Source: Cyclospora cayetanensis (Eukaryota; Apicomplexa; Conoidasida; Eucoccidiorida; Eimeriidae). Taken from it: a DNA stretch of 64,000 nucleotides. Location of the stretch: contig NW_020312170.1 in assembly GCF_002999335.1 (NCBI RefSeq), positions 186,001-250,000 of the forward strand, in the 5' to 3' direction. Position 1 is the first letter of the stretch, and each line of letters starts with the position of its first letter. Shown piece after piece: positions 62,505-64,000 of this stretch. A program made the translations under genes and the position numbers. Under the pieces are notes generated by a model. It was not told the origin of the DNA and did not search any database. It worked only from the letters and a program-made list of their open reading frames with translations.

Positions 62505-63977
62505 CCGTGTGTCTGTGTGCGGCCCATCTCGCCAAGGGCGAAGGGACTTCCGTCATGAAGAAGATTGGGGCCTTCAAAGCAGCGCACGTCTCCTGCGAGC
62601 GTGCAAAAAGCGTTTTTCTGAGGCCAGTAGCTAGCTCCCCTAATAAGGCATTTACCTGTACACTTGATCGCAATCTTCTTCTTGGCAAGCAAGACGTCCG
62701 CAACTGCCGGTCCGAGGGGGACTGCCGCTTCAAACGCGATGTTCATAGACCGCAGCGTTTGCAACACGTCGTGACGCCACCGGACAAAGCTGCCAAAGCC
62801 CAACTACCAACGCAGCAGAAGCAGCACAGACAGTCAGCAGTAGCATGTGCAGCTGCTGACTGTGTGTGCTGCTTCTGCTGCGTTGGTAGTTGAGCTTTGG
62901 CAGCGGTAGCAGCAGCAGGACCAGGTGTGCAAAAAACGAGGGCACACGTATCATCCTGCTCCAGAGACGAAAGCGGGGGACACCTACCGACTTAGGATGG
63001 GTTTCTGGAAGCTGCCGTAAAAAGGCATGAAGCTCAGGGGGCAGCCTCGAGTAAAAATCTGCAATAACCCCACTCAAAAGCAACCGTTCCCAAGGTCGCT
63101 CAATGCCGCATGCGCTTCCACCTATAAGGAGGCTCCCGTCGCTATGCACACGTGCTTTGCACTGCTTTTCGACCTTTTCCTGCATAAATCCCCCTGCCAC
63201 TGTCTCTGCCCTATCTATATAATATTTATATCTGTACACATATGTATGCATTTCAGCTAACCTTGGTAGTGGTTGGTGTGTATATACATATATATATATA
63301 TAGATGTAGATATGTGTATCTACTTCAGCTGACCTTGGTAGTGGTTTTCTAGAAGAAGTCTAACTTGCTGCAGCTTGTGGCTCTGATGCGGCGTCAAGTG
63401 GTCGCTTCGTCGTTGCAGGGCGGCTAGGAGCTTTAGAAGAAGCTGCGGCATCGCAGAAAAATGTACCGTCGCAAGAAGTGTGTGCGCGTGCTAAAATAGC
63501 GAGACACAAGCCACTAGCAGCTGCTGCGATGTTGCCAAGAAGGGTTCCCTGCTGTTTCTTCTGCTCCGCAAAGCGTTTGGCTGGAGGCCTCGCAGACGGC
63601 AGCTCCCGGCGTAGACGCGATCCCTATGCGGGAACGCCTACCCACGCATGCAGCAGGCACTGACCCCTTCGGATGCGCCAGAAAAGCAGACGGCTGCGTG
63701 TAAAAGAAGGCATAATGACTGCACGTCAAACGGGCAGTCCAGCTGCACGCAAAAATCCAACCCGCAACGCAGCAGCAGAAGCAGCAGCAGCGGCCGCAGG
63801 CGTGGTGAGGTGAGGAGCAGGAAAACACATGCAACAGCACAATGCGTTGCATTCGCGCTCATGCAAGAGCCGAGAGCACACGTATGTATGCAGCTGCAGC
63901 TGCATCCATACCTGATCCAGCATCTGGTGTGTTGCTCGATGCAAGGCTACAGTGACTTTTGGATGCACGAAGGACAA
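61840..63977 (-). CDS. RAP-domain protein, 5' end unresolved
   Basis: Exons from the C-terminal end, 61840-61854, 61917-62048, 62264-62340, 62656-62803, 62988-63193 and 63334-63490, are mutually in phase. Upstream exons are uncertain; one possible piece is about 63908-63977 (SFVHPKVTVALHRATHQMLD). The helical region has LLLKLLAALQRRSDHLTPHQ and WERLLLSGVIADFYSRLPPE. The RAP domain follows as SLGFGSFVRWRHDVLQTLRS, AVADVLLAKKKIAIKCTG joined to PHSYYLNSSRLTAYALLQKR, and GLKVLLLPHMEWAELRDAAE. This matches the order V-D-V-x-L, K-I-A-I-E-x-D-G-P-x-H-F/Y, L-x-x-R, and G-W-x-V-x-x-x-P-x-x-E-W of RAP domains. In the usual Asp-Gly-Pro, Asp is replaced by Thr. RAP proteins are numerous in apicomplexans and are thought to bind organellar, mainly mitochondrial, rRNA or mRNA. 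Confidence 0.82.
62445..62503. repeat. (GT)n microsatellite in a RAP-gene intron
   Basis: About 29 uninterrupted GT units lie in the intron between exons 62656-62803 and 62264-62340. Confidence 0.97.
62789..62904. repeat. Near-perfect inverted repeat, 53-bp arms, 10-bp loop
   Basis: Left arm 62789-62841 begins GCTGCCAAAGCCCAACTACC. Right arm 62852-62904 ends GGTAGTTGAGCTTTGGCAGC. By direct comparison 50 of 53 positions are complementary, and the arms flank a 10-base loop. The splice acceptor of RAP-gene exon 62656-62803 (TTGGTAG|TTG) falls inside the left arm, so the transcript can fold into a long hairpin covering the intron 3' end. Confidence 0.93.
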
Positions 63978-64000
63978 CTTGGCTAGGGAGGCGGCCGCAA

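Overview
The window is nuclear DNA of a coccidian apicomplexan, most likely an Eimeria-type parasite. Genes carry many short GT-AG introns. CAG/GCA trinucleotide runs are dense and are read as Gln, Ala or Ser tracts, even inside a conserved tRNA synthetase. The gene content includes apicomplexan hallmarks: a PAN/Apple protein, an FN2-PA14-LCCL secreted protein and a RAP-domain protein. No bacterial, organellar or viral segment was seen. I built exon models by hand from splice consensus, reading-frame phase and protein-family motifs, because single open frames miss most of these genes. Species assignment is inference.

Layout, left to right. 1-538 (-): Cys-rich exon of a PAN/Apple protein running off the left edge. 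2490-3662 (-): tubulin-folding cofactor A. 4502-~8457 (+): many-exon DHH-family exopolyphosphatase/prune-like phosphoesterase. 9373-10702 (-): two-exon membrane protein of unknown role. 11617-15580 (+): glycyl-tRNA synthetase with a possible organelle-targeting N-terminal extension. 18067-20421 (-): 784-residue low-complexity protein. 21613-23714 (+): N-terminal half of a GH36 raffinose-synthase/Sip1-like protein. A (TG)n tract and minisatellite follow, then at 24636-28888 (+) the C-terminal half of an ABCC/MRP transporter. Two half genes meeting at a long microsatellite suggest a misassembly or deletion.

29801-34475 (-) is an 18-exon gene whose frame I could close completely (1,217 codons). 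It encodes a signal peptide, FN2-like module, PA14 and LCCL domain, like the apicomplexan LCCL family (CCp5/FNPA type). 37295-~43554 (+) is a very Gln/Ala/Ser-rich protein with an F-box-like segment and a propeller-like C-terminus. 45789-46586 (+) encodes a coiled-coil protein with a possible N-terminal acylation signal. 48760-50611 (-) is the complete RNA polymerase subunit RPB5 in seven small exons. 55130-59779 (-) is a 1,271-residue Ala/Lys/Pro/Gln repeat protein. 61840-~63977 (-) is a RAP-domain protein whose start is not resolved; one of its splice acceptors lies inside a 53-bp-arm inverted repeat.

The window alternates between repeat-rich stretches (about 2.5-28.9, 37.2-43.5, 45.7-50.9 and 55.1-64 kb) and repeat-poor stretches (about 29-37, 43.6-45.7 and 51-55 kb), matching the banded structure described for Eimeria chromosomes. 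The repeat-poor LCCL gene carries no homopolymer tracts, whereas neighbours in repeat-rich DNA do. The genes look like unrelated housekeeping and parasite-specific loci rather than one pathway.
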